A DNA stretch of 64,000 bases. Origin: Micromonospora sp. LH3U1 (GTDB lineage: Bacteria; Actinomycetota; Actinomycetes; Mycobacteriales; Micromonosporaceae). The notes beneath the pieces were generated by a model. That model searched no databases and was not told the origin of the DNA. It saw nothing but the letters and a program-made list of their open reading frames with translations. The stretch is from assembly GCF_028475105.1 (NCBI RefSeq), contig NZ_CP116936.1, positions 5,579,501 through 5,643,500 on the forward strand, in the 5' to 3' direction. Position 1 is the first letter of the stretch. Every line of letters starts with the position of its first letter. Positions 49,289 through 57,899 of the stretch are shown in pieces. The position numbers were made by a program, and so were the translations under genes.

Positions 49289-49585
49289 ATGCTGATCGCG
49301 TTCTCGGTAACCCCGCTCGGTGTCGGTGAGTCCGTCGGTGACCTGGTCGCCGAGGCGGTACGGGTGGTCCGTGACTCGGGCCTGCCCAACCGCACCGATG
49401 CCATGTTCACCACCATCGAGGGCGAGTGGGACGAGGTGATGGCGGTCGTGAAGCGGGCGGTCGACGTGGTGGCCGCGCAGGCGCCCCGGGTGAGCGTGGT
49501 GCTCAAGGCTGACGTACGGCCGGGAGTGACCGATGCGCTCACCGCGAAGGTGGCTCATGTGGAGGATCGCCTGGCCCAGGGCTGA
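49289..49585 (+). CDS. MTH1187-family thiamine-binding protein
   Basis: A 98-residue single-domain protein of the MTH1187/YkoF-like family (PF01910): MLIAFSVTPLGVGESVGDLVAEAVRVVRDSGL, then FTTIEGEWDEVMAVVKRAVD and RVSVVLKADVRPG. The ferredoxin-like fold binds thiamine or HMP between subunits. Its place just downstream of the riboswitch-controlled ykoEDC genes supports a role in thiamine-precursor handling. The 49001-49288 gap upstream shows no gene. Confidence 0.85.
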   Translation: MLIAFSVTPLGVGESVGDLVAEAVRVVRDSGLPNRTDAMFTTIEGEWDEVMAVVKRAVDVVAAQAPRVSVVLKADVRPGVTDALTAKVAHVEDRLAQG

Positions 49586-49688
49586 GCGCCATCGACTGAT
49601 TACCGGCTGTCGACGACACGCCCCCGCTCCCCTGCGCCCGCGATACCGTCGCAGCACGGCAGTACGACGGCGAGAGGTGGCGGCACGA

Positions 49689-51131
49689 ATGGCTGAGCAG
49701 GCGACGGCGCAGATCGGCGTGACCGGGCTGGCGGTGATGGGACGCAATGTGGCCCGCAACCTGGCCCGCAACGGCTTCACAGTGGCGGTGCACAACCGTT
49801 CACCGGAGCGCACCCGCAGCCTGATCGCCGAGCATGGTGACGAAGGCACGTTTCTGCCCGGCGAGTCGATGGCCGATTTCGTGGCGTCACTGGAACGACC
49901 TCGCGCGGTCATTGTGATGGTCAAGGCCGGCGCGCCCACCGACGCGGTGATCGACGAGTTGGTGCCGCTGCTGGACGAGGGCGACATCATCGTCGACTGC
50001 GGTAACGCCCACTTCGCCGACACCCGTCGTCGGGAGGAGGCGCTGCGCGCGCAGGGGCTGCACTTCAGCGGCACCGGCGTCTCCGGTGGCGAGGAGGGCG
50101 CGCTGCTCGGGCCGAGCATCATGCCGGGCGGCTCCGCCGAGTCGTACGCCAAGCTCGGGCCGATGTTCGAGAAGATCGCCGCCCACGTGGACGGTGTGCC
50201 GTGCTGCATGCACGTCGGGCCGGACGGCGCCGGGCACTTCGTCAAGATGGTGCACAACGGCATCGAGTACGCCGACATGCAGCTCATCGCCGAGGCGTAC
50301 GACCTGCTCCGGGCCGGCCTGGGCGCGGAGCCGGCGGAGATCGCGGAGATCTTCCGCGACTGGAACAACGGCGAGTTGGAGTCGTTCCTCATCGAGATCA
50401 CCGCCGATGTGCTCGCGCACACCGACGCGGCGACCGGCCGACCGTTCGTGGACATCGTGCAGGACCGGGCCGAGCAGAAGGGCACCGGACGGTGGACGGT
50501 GCAGAGCGCCCTGGACCTTGGCATTCCGATCACCGGGATCGCCGAGGCAACCTTCGCCCGCTCGCTCTCCGGGCACGTCGACCAGCGGGAGGCGGCCCGC
50601 CGGGCGTTCCCGGACGCGGGTGAGAAGTGGCAGGTCGCCGACCGGGAGGCGTTCGTCGAGGACGTCCGCCGGGCGCTGCTCGCCTCCAAGATCGTCGCGT
50701 ACGCGCAGGGCTTCGACCACATCCGCGCCGGCAGCCAGGAGTACGACTGGGACATCGACCTGGGCGGCACGGCGACGATCTGGCGGGGCGGCTGCATCAT
50801 TCGGGCCCGCTTCCTCGACCGGATCCGCGAGGCGTACGACGAGCAGCCAGACCTGCCGACGCTGCTGGTGGCGCCGTACTTCGCCGAGGCGGTCGGCGCT
50901 GGCGTGCCAAGCTGGCGGCGGGTGGTGGCCGACGCGACCCGGGCCGGTGTGCCGACGCCCGCGTTCTCGTCGTCGCTGGCGTACTTCGACGCGCTGCGTG
51001 CCGAACGGCTGCCCGCCGCGCTGATCCAGGGTCTGCGGGACAACTTCGGCGCGCACACCTACCAGCGGGTGGACCGCGAAGGCTCCTTCCACACCACCTG
51101 GGCCGCCAACCAAACCGAATCCCCCGCCTAA
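49689..51131 (+). CDS. gnd: 6-phosphogluconate dehydrogenase, decarboxylating
   Basis: A 480-residue NADP-dependent enzyme of the oxidative pentose phosphate pathway. The Rossmann motif GVTGLAVMGRNVARNLARNGFTVAVHNRS is at the N-terminus; catalytic motifs are GTGVSGGEEGALLGPSIMPGG near 128 (substrate-binding Ser/Gly) and HFVKMVHNGIEYADMQLIAEAYDL near 183 (catalytic Lys and Glu). EQKGTGRWTVQSALDLGIP and the C-terminal helix segment with NFGAHTYQRVD complete the long (dimeric) type. GAGAGG precedes the ATG at 49689. Twelve C residues follow the stop codon. Confidence 0.96.
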   Translation: MAEQATAQIGVTGLAVMGRNVARNLARNGFTVAVHNRSPERTRSLIAEHGDEGTFLPGESMADFVASLERPRAVIVMVKAGAPTDAVIDELVPLLDEGDIIVDCGNAHFADTRRREEALRAQGLHFSGTGVSGGEEGALLGPSIMPGGSAESYAKLGPMFEKIAAHVDGVPCCMHVGPDGAGHFVKMVHNGIEYADMQLIAEAYDLLRAGLGAEPAEIAEIFRDWNNGELESFLIEITADVLAHTDAATGRPFVDIVQDRAEQKGTGRWTVQSALDLGIPITGIAEATFARSLSGHVDQREAARRAFPDAGEKWQVADREAFVEDVRRALLASKIVAYAQGFDHIRAGSQEYDWDIDLGGTATIWRGGCIIRARFLDRIREAYDEQPDLPTLLVAPYFAEAVGAGVPSWRRVVADATRAGVPTPAFSSSLAYFDALRAERLPAALIQGLRDNFGAHTYQRVDREGSFHTTWAANQTESPA

Positions 51132-51156
51132 TCCCCCCCCCCCCGGCACCCTCCAC

Positions 51157-51220
51157 CGTCGATCTAGGGCGTATCGCTGCGAGTTGATCTCCAAGTGCAG
51201 CCATACGCCCTAGATCGACG
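51157..51220. terminator. Bidirectional hairpin with GATCTAGGGC core, copy A
   Basis: 24-nt arms CGTCGATCTAGGGCGTAT-GCTGC and complement with one mismatch and a 16-nt loop, in the convergent gap between gnd and the pirin gene. Its core CGTCGATCTAGGGC also forms the stem at 63604-63673. Confidence 0.8.
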
Positions 51221-51265
51221 AGGGCAGACGCCGGAGGAGGGAGGGGGAGGGGCGGGGGCGGGGGG

Positions 51266-52027
51266 TCAGGTGGTGGTGGCGTGCATTTCCCAGACGAGGA
51301 TCTCGGCCGGTTCGTCGGCGGTGACCCGTCGGCCGCCGGTCATGGTGAGCCGGGCCGCGTCGCCGGTGGCGAGCGGGCCGCTGCCTTCCAGGGTTACCGT
51401 GCCGTTGGGAACGTACAGGTGCACGAAGGGCGCGTCGGGGATGGTGACCTCGTCGCCGGGGTTGAGCCGGGCGGCGTGCAGGGTCGCGTACCGGTTACGG
51501 ATCCGGATCGCGGACGCGCCGTCGTAGCGGTCCATCCCGGAGGCGATCGGCACCAGGCCGCCGCGGAGCAGTTCGTCCTCGATCTCCAGCTGCTCGTAAC
51601 CGGGGTCGACGCCCTGCTCGTCGGGGAGCACCCACATCTGCACGAAGTGGACCGGGTCGGTGTGCGGCTCCTGATTGTCGAGGCGCCAGGCGTCGTTCTT
51701 CTCCGAGTGCAGGATGCCGGTGCCGGCGCTCATCCGCTGGGCCAGGCCCGGGTAGATCACCCCGGAGTGCCCGGTGGAGTCCTGGTGCACCAGGGAGCCG
51801 CGCAGCACCCAGGTGATGATCTCCATGTCCTGGTGCGGGTGGGTTTCGAAGCCGGCACCCGGACGCACCACGTCATCGTTGTTGACCAGCAGCAGACCGT
51901 GGTGGGTGTTGGCCGGGTCGTAGTGCCGGGAGAACGAGAACGAGTGCTTGGAGTCGAGCCAGGAGATCCGGGTGGCGAAGCGGTCCTCGGCGCGGCGTAC
52001 GTCGACCGCGGGGGCGGGCGCGGTCAC
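51266..52027 (-). CDS. Pirin family protein
   Basis: A 253-residue bicupin. The N-terminal cupin has the metal ligands in FSFSRHYDPANTHHG, GFETHPHQDMEIITWVLRG and LHSEKND (His, His, His, Glu pattern intact); the C-terminal cupin is the partner without ligands. GTG at 52027 overlaps the stop of the small gene upstream (GTGA). Pirins are Fe(II) proteins with quercetinase or regulatory activity; which applies is unknown. Confidence 0.9.
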   Translation of the reverse strand: MTAPAPAVDVRRAEDRFATRISWLDSKHSFSFSRHYDPANTHHGLLLVNNDDVVRPGAGFETHPHQDMEIITWVLRGSLVHQDSTGHSGVIYPGLAQRMSAGTGILHSEKNDAWRLDNQEPHTDPVHFVQMWVLPDEQGVDPGYEQLEIEDELLRGGLVPIASGMDRYDGASAIRIRNRYATLHAARLNPGDEVTIPDAPFVHLYVPNGTVTLEGSGPLATGDAARLTMTGGRRVTADEPAEILVWEMHATTT

Positions 52028-52257
52028 CAGGCACGCTGCCCGGCGTCGGGGGTCGACGGCGCCCAGGTCAGGGCCGGCTCGCCGGTGGCCAGTTCGGCGA
52101 TCTCACCGGTACGAAGCTGCGGCGTGTGGCCGAACTCGGCGCAGTGCTGCTCGGCGATTTCGGCACAGATGTCGGCGACCTGCTCGCAGATCGGATCGCC
52201 AAGATCAGCCGCGCTCAACGCCATGATCATCTTGTACCGAAGATCCCGCATATCCAC
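52024..52257 (-). CDS. Small conserved hypothetical protein coupled to pirin
   Basis: A 77-residue soluble protein: MDMRDLRYKMIMALSAADLGD, then ICEQVADICAEIAEQHCAEFGH with three Cys. GTG at 52257 or ATG at 52251 can start it. Its stop overlaps the pirin start, so translation is coupled. No known domain; the Cys/His positions hint at metal or redox chemistry but nothing firmer. Confidence 0.65.
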   Translation of the reverse strand: MDMRDLRYKMIMALSAADLGDPICEQVADICAEIAEQHCAEFGHTPQLRTGEIAELATGEPALTWAPSTPDAGQRAW

Positions 52258-52370
52258 CCCAACCGCCCGTCATCCCGCCACCTCCGGACCCTACCCGCCC
52301 CCCTTCCACAGAACCCCAAAACCACCGCACCCCCGCTTCCACCACGGGGGCGGGGCGGTGTGGACACAGT

Positions 52371-52404
52371 CAGGCGCCGCCCGCACGGGTGCGGGCGGCG
52401 CCTG
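52371..52404. terminator. GC-rich hairpin terminator
   Basis: Perfect 16-bp arms CAGGCGCCGCCCGCAC and complement with a 2-nt loop, starting 12 bp after the stop of the 52416-52601 gene. Confidence 0.85.
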
Positions 52405-52415
52405 AGGGTCGGGGG

Positions 52416-52601
52416 TTAGAAGAACCGGCGACGCTTGGCCTTCTGCGGGCGGATCATGTCCGCGCCCCTGGTCAGCAAGCGGGTGGCCCCGGAGGGACCA
52501 CGCCGGGACTCCAGCGTGTGGCTGAGCCGACGTGCACCGGCAGCCGCCAGTGGCACCGCTACCGCCATCACCGCCCACTGGGCAATGCGCTTCTGAATCA
52601 T
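52416..52601 (-). CDS. Small basic membrane-associated hypothetical protein
   Basis: A 61-residue protein: a hydrophobic segment at 8-23 (QWAVMAVAVPLAAAGA), then a basic tail ending MIRPQKAKRRRFF. GGAGGTGA lies 7 nt before the ATG and a perfect terminator follows, which supports a real gene. No family is recognised. Confidence 0.65.
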   Translation of the reverse strand: MIQKRIAQWAVMAVAVPLAAAGARRLSHTLESRRGPSGATRLLTRGADMIRPQKAKRRRFF

Positions 52602-52672
52602 GTGGGTTCACCTCCGTCAGTGGCTTCTGACGTCTCTGATACCCAGAGTGACGCGAGCGTAAGCGCGTTGGC

Positions 52673-53485
52673 TCAGAGAACCGGGGCGACCGGGTTGGGC
52701 AGCGCGCCGCCGAAGCGCCGGTCCCGCTGCGCGTACAACTCGCACGCATACCAGAGGTGGCGGCGGTCGAAGTCGGGCCAGAGCGTGTCCAGGAAGACCA
52801 ACTCGGCGTACGCGGCCTGCCAGAGCAGGAAGTTGGAGATCCGCTCCTCCCCGGAGGGGCGCAGGAACAGGTCCACCTCCGGGATCTCCGGGTGGTAGAG
52901 GTACTTCGCCACGGTCTTCTCATTGACCTTCGCCGGATCCAACCGGCCGGCCGCCACGTCGCGGGCGATGGCGGCGGCGGCGTCACCGATCTCGGCCTGC
53001 CCGCCGTAGTTGACGCAGAACTGCAGGGTCAACGTCGAGTTGTCGCCGGACATCTCCTCGGCGGTCTGCAACTCGGAGATGACGCTCTTCCACAACCGCC
53101 CGGGCCGACCCGACCAGACCACCCGGACGCCGAGGTCGACCAACTGGTCGCGGCGGCGACGGATCACGTCCCGGTTGAACCCCATCAGGAACCGGACCTC
53201 GTCGGGCGAGCGCCGCCAGTTCTCGGTGGAGAACGCGTACGCCGACAGGTACGGGATGCCCATCTCGATCGCACCCTCGATGGTGTCGAAGAGGCTGTGC
53301 TCCCCCGCCTCGTGACCCTTGGTGCGAGGCAGCCCGCGGTCCTTGGCCCAGCGACCGTTGCCGTCCATCACCACCGCCACGTGCCTGGGCACCGCCTCGG
53401 TGGGCAGCGCCGGCGGCCGGGCGCCGGACGGGTGTGGCGTCGGTGGCGTCGGCTCGCGCCGGCCGGCCTTCTTCGATCGGATCAC
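52673..53485 (-). CDS. uppS: Isoprenyl (undecaprenyl/decaprenyl) diphosphate synthase, cis-type
   Basis: A 270-residue cis-prenyltransferase. Motifs: HVAVVMDGNGRWAKDRGLPRTKGHEAG near residue 35 (catalytic Asp, P-loop-like), LSAYAFSTENWRRSPDEV near 85, LQFCVNYGGQAEI, and DLFLRPSGEERISNFLLWQAAYAELVF near 215 (RxSGExRxSNF). GTG at 53485 fits the N-terminus and has GGGAG upstream. It makes the lipid carrier for cell-wall synthesis. Located 4 bp after the recO stop. Confidence 0.95.
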   Translation of the reverse strand: MIRSKKAGRREPTPPTPHPSGARPPALPTEAVPRHVAVVMDGNGRWAKDRGLPRTKGHEAGEHSLFDTIEGAIEMGIPYLSAYAFSTENWRRSPDEVRFLMGFNRDVIRRRRDQLVDLGVRVVWSGRPGRLWKSVISELQTAEEMSGDNSTLTLQFCVNYGGQAEIGDAAAAIARDVAAGRLDPAKVNEKTVAKYLYHPEIPEVDLFLRPSGEERISNFLLWQAAYAELVFLDTLWPDFDRRHLWYACELYAQRDRRFGGALPNPVAPVL

Positions 53486-53489
53486 TCGG

Positions 53490-54356
53490 TCACTCCCTGC
53501 TCGCGCCGTCCGCCCCGGCCTCGACGTCGCCATGTGGCCGGAGCACCACGGCCCCGGCGCCTTCCGGCGGCGAGGCCGCGCCGGCCGCCGAGGGACCCCG
53601 GTCGACCAGCGGCAGCGAGCGTAACGCGCGCTCCAGATGCCACTGCAGGTGAGCCGCGACCAGTCCACTGCACTCCCGGCGTACGCCGGATTCGGTGGCA
53701 TCGGCGACCACCCAGTCGCCGGTGGTCAGCGCGGACATCAGGTCGATGGTGGCCGGCGCGGGATGGGCCGCGCCGGGCGGCCGACAATCCGGACAGACCG
53801 CGCCGCCGGCCGGCACGGAGAACGCACGGTGCCGGCCGGGCGTGCCGCAGACCGCGCAGGCGATCAGCGCCGGCGCCCAGCCCGCGAGGGACATCCCGCG
53901 CAGCAGGTACGCGTCGAGCACCAGGGTGGTGGCGTGTTCGCCCCGGGACAGCGCCTTCAGCGCGCCCACGGTGAGCTGGAACAGCCGCAGCGACGGCTCC
54001 CGTTCCACCGGGGTCAGCCGCTCGGCGGTCTCGGCGATCGCACTGGCCGCCGTGTAGCGCGGGTAGTCCCCCAGGAACCGCTTGCCGTGCAGGTCGATGG
54101 CCTCGACCTGGCTGACGGTGTGCAGGGAGCTGCCGTGGTTGCCCTTCGGGTCCCCGGCGAGCTGGAGGTCGACGTGGCCGAACGGCTCCAGCCGGGCGCC
54201 GAACTTACTGGTGGTGCGGCGGATCCCCCGGGCCACCGCGCGTAGCCGGCCGTGTCGGCGGGTGAGCAGGGTGATGATCCGGTCGGACTCGCCGAGCTTC
54301 TGCACACGCAGCACCACCGCGTCGTCGCGGTAGAGCTGTCGGCGATACCCGGCCAT
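53490..54356 (-). CDS. recO: DNA repair protein RecO
   Basis: A 288-residue recombination mediator. The OB-fold opens YRRQLYRDDAVVLRVQKLGESDRIITLLTRRHGRLRAVARG. The middle is helical. The zinc-finger residues are present (CAVCGTPGR near 180 and VCPDCRPPG near 203). It helps RecR/RecF load RecA on gapped DNA. Part of the conserved era-recO-uppS group, though two genes separate it from era here. The 30-residue Ala/Gly-rich C-terminus is unconserved. Confidence 0.93.
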   Translation of the reverse strand: MAGYRRQLYRDDAVVLRVQKLGESDRIITLLTRRHGRLRAVARGIRRTTSKFGARLEPFGHVDLQLAGDPKGNHGSSLHTVSQVEAIDLHGKRFLGDYPRYTAASAIAETAERLTPVEREPSLRLFQLTVGALKALSRGEHATTLVLDAYLLRGMSLAGWAPALIACAVCGTPGRHRAFSVPAGGAVCPDCRPPGAAHPAPATIDLMSALTTGDWVVADATESGVRRECSGLVAAHLQWHLERALRSLPLVDRGPSAAGAASPPEGAGAVVLRPHGDVEAGADGASRE

Positions 54357-54458
54357 CGGGCCATTCTCCCTCGGGGTGTGAAATCAGGGTTGGTTCGGGG
54401 TGGATGCGCGGACGAACCCCGATGCGCCCGACTCGTCACCGGCCGTAGCGTGCTGGCC

Positions 54459-55265
54459 ATGGCATTGCACCCCACCACTCACGCTTCCCGTCGTCGCGCC
54501 GCCGCGCCCGTCGCCCTGGGCCTAGCAACCACCCTCATCCTGCTCGCCGGGTGCGACAACCTGGCCATGCGCCGGCTCGACTACGACGACACCGAGGCCG
54601 TGAAGATCACCAGCATCAAGGTGCTGCCGGGTGCGGGGGACGTGATCGTCCGGGGCAGCGGCGCGGCCGGCGAGGCGCGCATCAAACGGGTGGTGCGCTA
54701 CCAGGGCGGCGAACCCGACGCCCGGTACGAGATCAAGGGCAGTGAGCTGGTGCTGGACACCGACTGCGGCGACCGGTGCAGCATCTCCTACGAGGTGGCC
54801 GTGCCGGAGGGGGTGACACTCCAGGGCGAGTCCGGCTCCGGCGACGTCGAGCTGAGCCGGGTCGGCGCGGTGGAGCTGCGGCTGGGCTCCGGCGACGTAC
54901 GGATCACCAACGCCTCCGGCGCGGTCGGTGTCGAGACCGGCTCCGGCAACATCGAGGTGAGCGAGGCCAGCGGAGCGGTCCGCCTGCGCGCCGGGTCCGG
55001 GGACATCACCGCACGCCGACTGGGCGGCGCGGTCGACGCCGAGGCCGGCTCGGGCAATGTCACCGTCGAACTGGAGAAGTCCGCCTCGGCCCGGGCACAC
55101 GCCTCCAGCGGCGATGTCACGCTGCTCGTGCCGGCGGGCAGTTACCGGGTCCGGTCCAACACCGGCTCCGGCGACGCGCGGATCTCCGTCACCGACGACC
55201 CGTCCGCGACGCTGGTGCTCGACGGCTCGGCCGGCAGCGGCAACGTCACCATCAGCCAGCGCTGA
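54459..55265 (+). CDS. DUF4097-family lipoprotein with GSGDV repeats
   Basis: A 268-residue secreted lipoprotein. The signal peptide has the lipobox LILLAGC near residue 32. The mature part is a beta-helix made of 9-11 repeated GSGDV/GSGNI/ASGAV turns (e.g. GESGSGDVELS, RLGSGDVRITNASG), typical of DUF4097 'adhesin-like' domains. It is on the strand opposite to the neighbouring era/recO genes and its 3' end overlaps the convergent acyltransferase by 14 bp. Function unknown; a surface or regulatory role is possible. Confidence 0.82.
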   Translation: MALHPTTHASRRRAAAPVALGLATTLILLAGCDNLAMRRLDYDDTEAVKITSIKVLPGAGDVIVRGSGAAGEARIKRVVRYQGGEPDARYEIKGSELVLDTDCGDRCSISYEVAVPEGVTLQGESGSGDVELSRVGAVELRLGSGDVRITNASGAVGVETGSGNIEVSEASGAVRLRAGSGDITARRLGGAVDAEAGSGNVTVELEKSASARAHASSGDVTLLVPAGSYRVRSNTGSGDARISVTDDPSATLVLDGSAGSGNVTISQR

Positions 55266-56454
55266 CGGTGCCCACCTCCTCGGGCATCCGTTGCCCCGGC
55301 ACCACCGCCCGTCCGACAGCGACCCCGGTCGGCTCGCCCACCGGCTCCGTACCGGAACGGCCGGGCCGCTCGGTGTCGGACCGGCCGGCCTGCTCGGTGT
55401 CGGACCGGCCGGCCTGCTCGGTGTCGGACCGGCCGGCCTGCTCGGTGGACCGCACCGGGCCGCCGGGGATCAACTCCGGAGGGCGGCGGGCGGCGACGTC
55501 CTCGACCCAGCCGACGGCCAGGGTGACCAGCCCGACCAGTGCGAAGACCAGCAACACCCGGATGGCCAGGCCCACCGGGTCCTGGTGGGACCAACCCACC
55601 ACGTCGACCAGCGGAGTGAGCGCCACCACGAACGGCATGTGCCAGAGGTAGACGGTGAGCGCCCGCCGGTTGACCACGGTCACCGCCCGGTCAGCCAACC
55701 TGCTGCGGCCCAGCCAGGCCAGCCCGGACGGCGCCCGACCGAGCACGATCAGGATGAACGCGGCCGACCAGAGGGCGTTGCCCAGGTGGTTGTCGTTCAG
55801 GTCGTACCCGCGCGGGCCGGGATGCCCGACGATCCAGGCGCCGCCGCCCACCGCGAGTGCGAGCGCCAACGGGTACAGCACTCGGCCGGAGAGTCGACGC
55901 AGCATCCCTGAGTGATGGGCGAAGCCGAGCGTCCACGCTCCGAAGTAGAGCCCGAACTCGCGCAGCACCGGCGGGGGTGCCTGGTAGATCCCCACCTCGA
56001 TCGCCACCAGCAGCAGGTACGGGGCGAGCAGAGTGGGTAGCGGGGCACGCCGGAACAGCCAGAACGCGACCGGTGAGGCGAGCACGAACCACAGGTAGTC
56101 GCGCAGGTACCAGATGATGCTCAGCGCCAGCGCACCCCAGTAGTTGGCCGGCGGGTCGGCTATCGGGAACAACCACAGCAGCAACCGGGGGGTCACCGGC
56201 AGCCCGGAGAAAAGCATGGCCGGCACGAAGACCACCGCGAGCACCCACAACGACGGCAACAGCCGACGCAGCCGACGCCCGACCGCCGCCGGCCCGGAGC
56301 GGGTCAGTGACGCGGCCATCAGCGAACCGGCCAGCGCGAACATCACCGACATGGCAGGGAAGACGAGGGTGAGGGTCGCCCACCCGGTGACGTGGTAGAC
56401 GACCACTCGGACGATGGCCAGGAAACGGAGCAGATCGAGATACCTGTTGCGCAT
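55252..56454 (-). CDS. Acyltransferase 3 family membrane protein with C-terminal tandem repeat
   Basis: A 400-residue membrane protein with about ten hydrophobic segments. RYLDLLRFLAIVRVVVYHVTGW carries the family His near residue 21, and ALTVYLWHMPFVVALTPLV the second His near 281, marking the OafA/acyltransferase-3 family that O-acetylates sugars, lipids or polyketides. The C-terminal 65 residues are hydrophilic with three copies of TEQAGRSD encoded by a 24-bp tandem repeat. It lies 156 bp downstream of era and could be in the era transcript. Target unknown. Confidence 0.83.
   Translation of the reverse strand: MRNRYLDLLRFLAIVRVVVYHVTGWATLTLVFPAMSVMFALAGSLMAASLTRSGPAAVGRRLRRLLPSLWVLAVVFVPAMLFSGLPVTPRLLLWLFPIADPPANYWGALALSIIWYLRDYLWFVLASPVAFWLFRRAPLPTLLAPYLLLVAIEVGIYQAPPPVLREFGLYFGAWTLGFAHHSGMLRRLSGRVLYPLALALAVGGGAWIVGHPGPRGYDLNDNHLGNALWSAAFILIVLGRAPSGLAWLGRSRLADRAVTVVNRRALTVYLWHMPFVVALTPLVDVVGWSHQDPVGLAIRVLLVFALVGLVTLAVGWVEDVAARRPPELIPGGPVRSTEQAGRSDTEQAGRSDTEQAGRSDTERPGRSGTEPVGEPTGVAVGRAVVPGQRMPEEVGTVSAG
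55369..55447. repeat. 24-bp tandem repeat within the acyltransferase gene
   Basis: Three identical copies (55369-55392, 55393-55416, 55417-55440) plus a partial fourth of the unit CTCGGTGTCGG-CCGGCCGGCCTG, written on the plus strand. As 24 is a multiple of three, copy-number change keeps frame and alters only the TEQAGRSD tail. Confidence 0.9.
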
Positions 56455-56610
56455 CAGCCTGCATCTGGGTTGGGGACGCTTGGCGTACCTCCCCTACCCT
56501 GCGCGGTGCCCGCGCCAAACGGCTGCGGCCCCGACCAAACGTGAAGCACCCCATCCGCCCGACCGAAGACGATCATGCCGCCGGTCGGGCAAACGCCTCG
56601 ACGGGGTAGG

Positions 56611-57516
56611 TCAGAAGCCGAGCTTGCGCAACTGCTTCGGGTCGCGCTGCCAGTCCTTCGCGACCCGCACGTGCAGGTCGAGATAGACCCGGCTGCCGAG
56701 CAACTCCTCGATCTGCCGGCGGGCGTTGGTGCCGACCTCCTTGAGCCGACTCGCCTTGTGACCGAGCACGATCGCCTTCTGGCTGGGCCGTTCCACGTAC
56801 AGGTCGGCGTAGATCTTCATGACCTGACCCTCGGGGATCATCTCCTCCACGATCACCGCGATGGAGTGCGGCAGCTCGTCACGGACCCCCTCCAGGGCGG
56901 CCTCCCGGATCAGCTCCGCGACCATCACCTGCTCGGGATCGTCGGTCAGCATGTCGTCCGGGTAGAGCTGCGGCGACGGCGGCAGGTAGCTGGTCATCAC
57001 GTCGACCAGCGTGTCCACCTGATGCCCGGAAACCGCGCTCACCGGCACGATCTCGGCGAACTCGCCCATCTTGCTTACCGCGAGCAACTGCTCCGCCAGG
57101 CGACGCTTGTCCACCAGGTCGGTCTTGGTGACAACTGCCAGCACGGTGGCCTTCAACTCGGCCAACTCGCCGCTGATGAACCGGTCACCGCGCCCGACCG
57201 GCTCGTCCGCCGGGATGCAGAGGCCGATCACGTCGACCTCCGTCCAGGTGGACCGGACCAGGTCGTTGAGGCGCTCACCGAGCAGCGTACGAGGGCGGTG
57301 CAGGCCCGGTGTGTCGACCAGGACCAGCTGCGACTCCGGCCGGTGCAGCACGGCCCGGATGACGTGCCGGGTGGTCTGCGGCTTGTTCGAGGTGATCGCG
57401 ATCTTGGTGCCGACGATGGCATTGGTCAGCGTCGACTTGCCGGCGTTGGGTCGGCCGACGAAACAGCCGAACCCGGCCCGGTACGGCCGAGCCTCCGGGT
57501 CCTGCACGGGGCTCAC
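56611..57516 (-). CDS. era: GTPase Era
   Basis: A 301-residue GTPase for 16S rRNA/30S maturation. G1 GRPNAGKST near residue 21, G3 DTPGL near 69, G4 TKTD near 134 and G5 SAVSG are intact; the C-terminal KH domain has EEMIPEGQVMKIYADLYVERPSQKAIVLGHKAS, then VGTNARRQIEELLGSRVYLDLHVRV. GTG at 57516 overlaps the stop of the cytidine-deaminase-like gene (GTGA). Confidence 0.96.
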   Translation of the reverse strand: MSPVQDPEARPYRAGFGCFVGRPNAGKSTLTNAIVGTKIAITSNKPQTTRHVIRAVLHRPESQLVLVDTPGLHRPRTLLGERLNDLVRSTWTEVDVIGLCIPADEPVGRGDRFISGELAELKATVLAVVTKTDLVDKRRLAEQLLAVSKMGEFAEIVPVSAVSGHQVDTLVDVMTSYLPPSPQLYPDDMLTDDPEQVMVAELIREAALEGVRDELPHSIAVIVEEMIPEGQVMKIYADLYVERPSQKAIVLGHKASRLKEVGTNARRQIEELLGSRVYLDLHVRVAKDWQRDPKQLRKLGF

Positions 57517-57899
57517 TGAGTCACCGTGCCGAGGACCGTGCCGTCCGGAGCGGCCACGTGGATCGGCGCGTCCACCGCGAGGTCACGCACCGCCGCGTGC
57601 CCGGCGCCATCCAGCGTCGACGCCTCGGTCACCACCACCGCGGCCTCCAGCCGGCTCGCCCCGGCCGCCACGGCCGATGCGACCGCCAACTGCAACGCGG
57701 TGAGGGTCAGCGAGGGCAACGCGACACTGGCCGCCGCGTACGTCCGGCCGTCCTGGTCCCGGACCGCGGCGCCCTCCACGGCGCCGACCCGTCCACGGGC
57801 TCCCCGGGCCAGGACGACGAGCTTGCCGTCCTCGGCGCTCAGCGGGGCCGACGCGGTGGGGGCGGTCGGGGCGGCAGGCGCGGCGGGTGTGTCAGGCAT
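57513..57899 (-). CDS. Cytidine deaminase-like protein lacking zinc ligands
   Basis: A 128-residue protein with an Ala/Pro-rich first 20 residues, then KLVVLARGARGRVGAVEGAAVRDQDGRTYAAASVALPSLTLTALQLAVASAVAAG, laid out like a cytidine deaminase fold. The catalytic H/C-A-E segment is replaced by TLTALQ and the P-C-x-x-C pair is absent, so deamination is not expected. It overlaps corC by 8 bp and era by 4 bp. A cytidine-deaminase-like gene at this place is common in actinobacteria. Confidence 0.75.
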   Translation of the reverse strand: MPDTPAAPAAPTAPTASAPLSAEDGKLVVLARGARGRVGAVEGAAVRDQDGRTYAAASVALPSLTLTALQLAVASAVAAGASRLEAAVVVTEASTLDGAGHAAVRDLAVDAPIHVAAPDGTVLGTVTQ

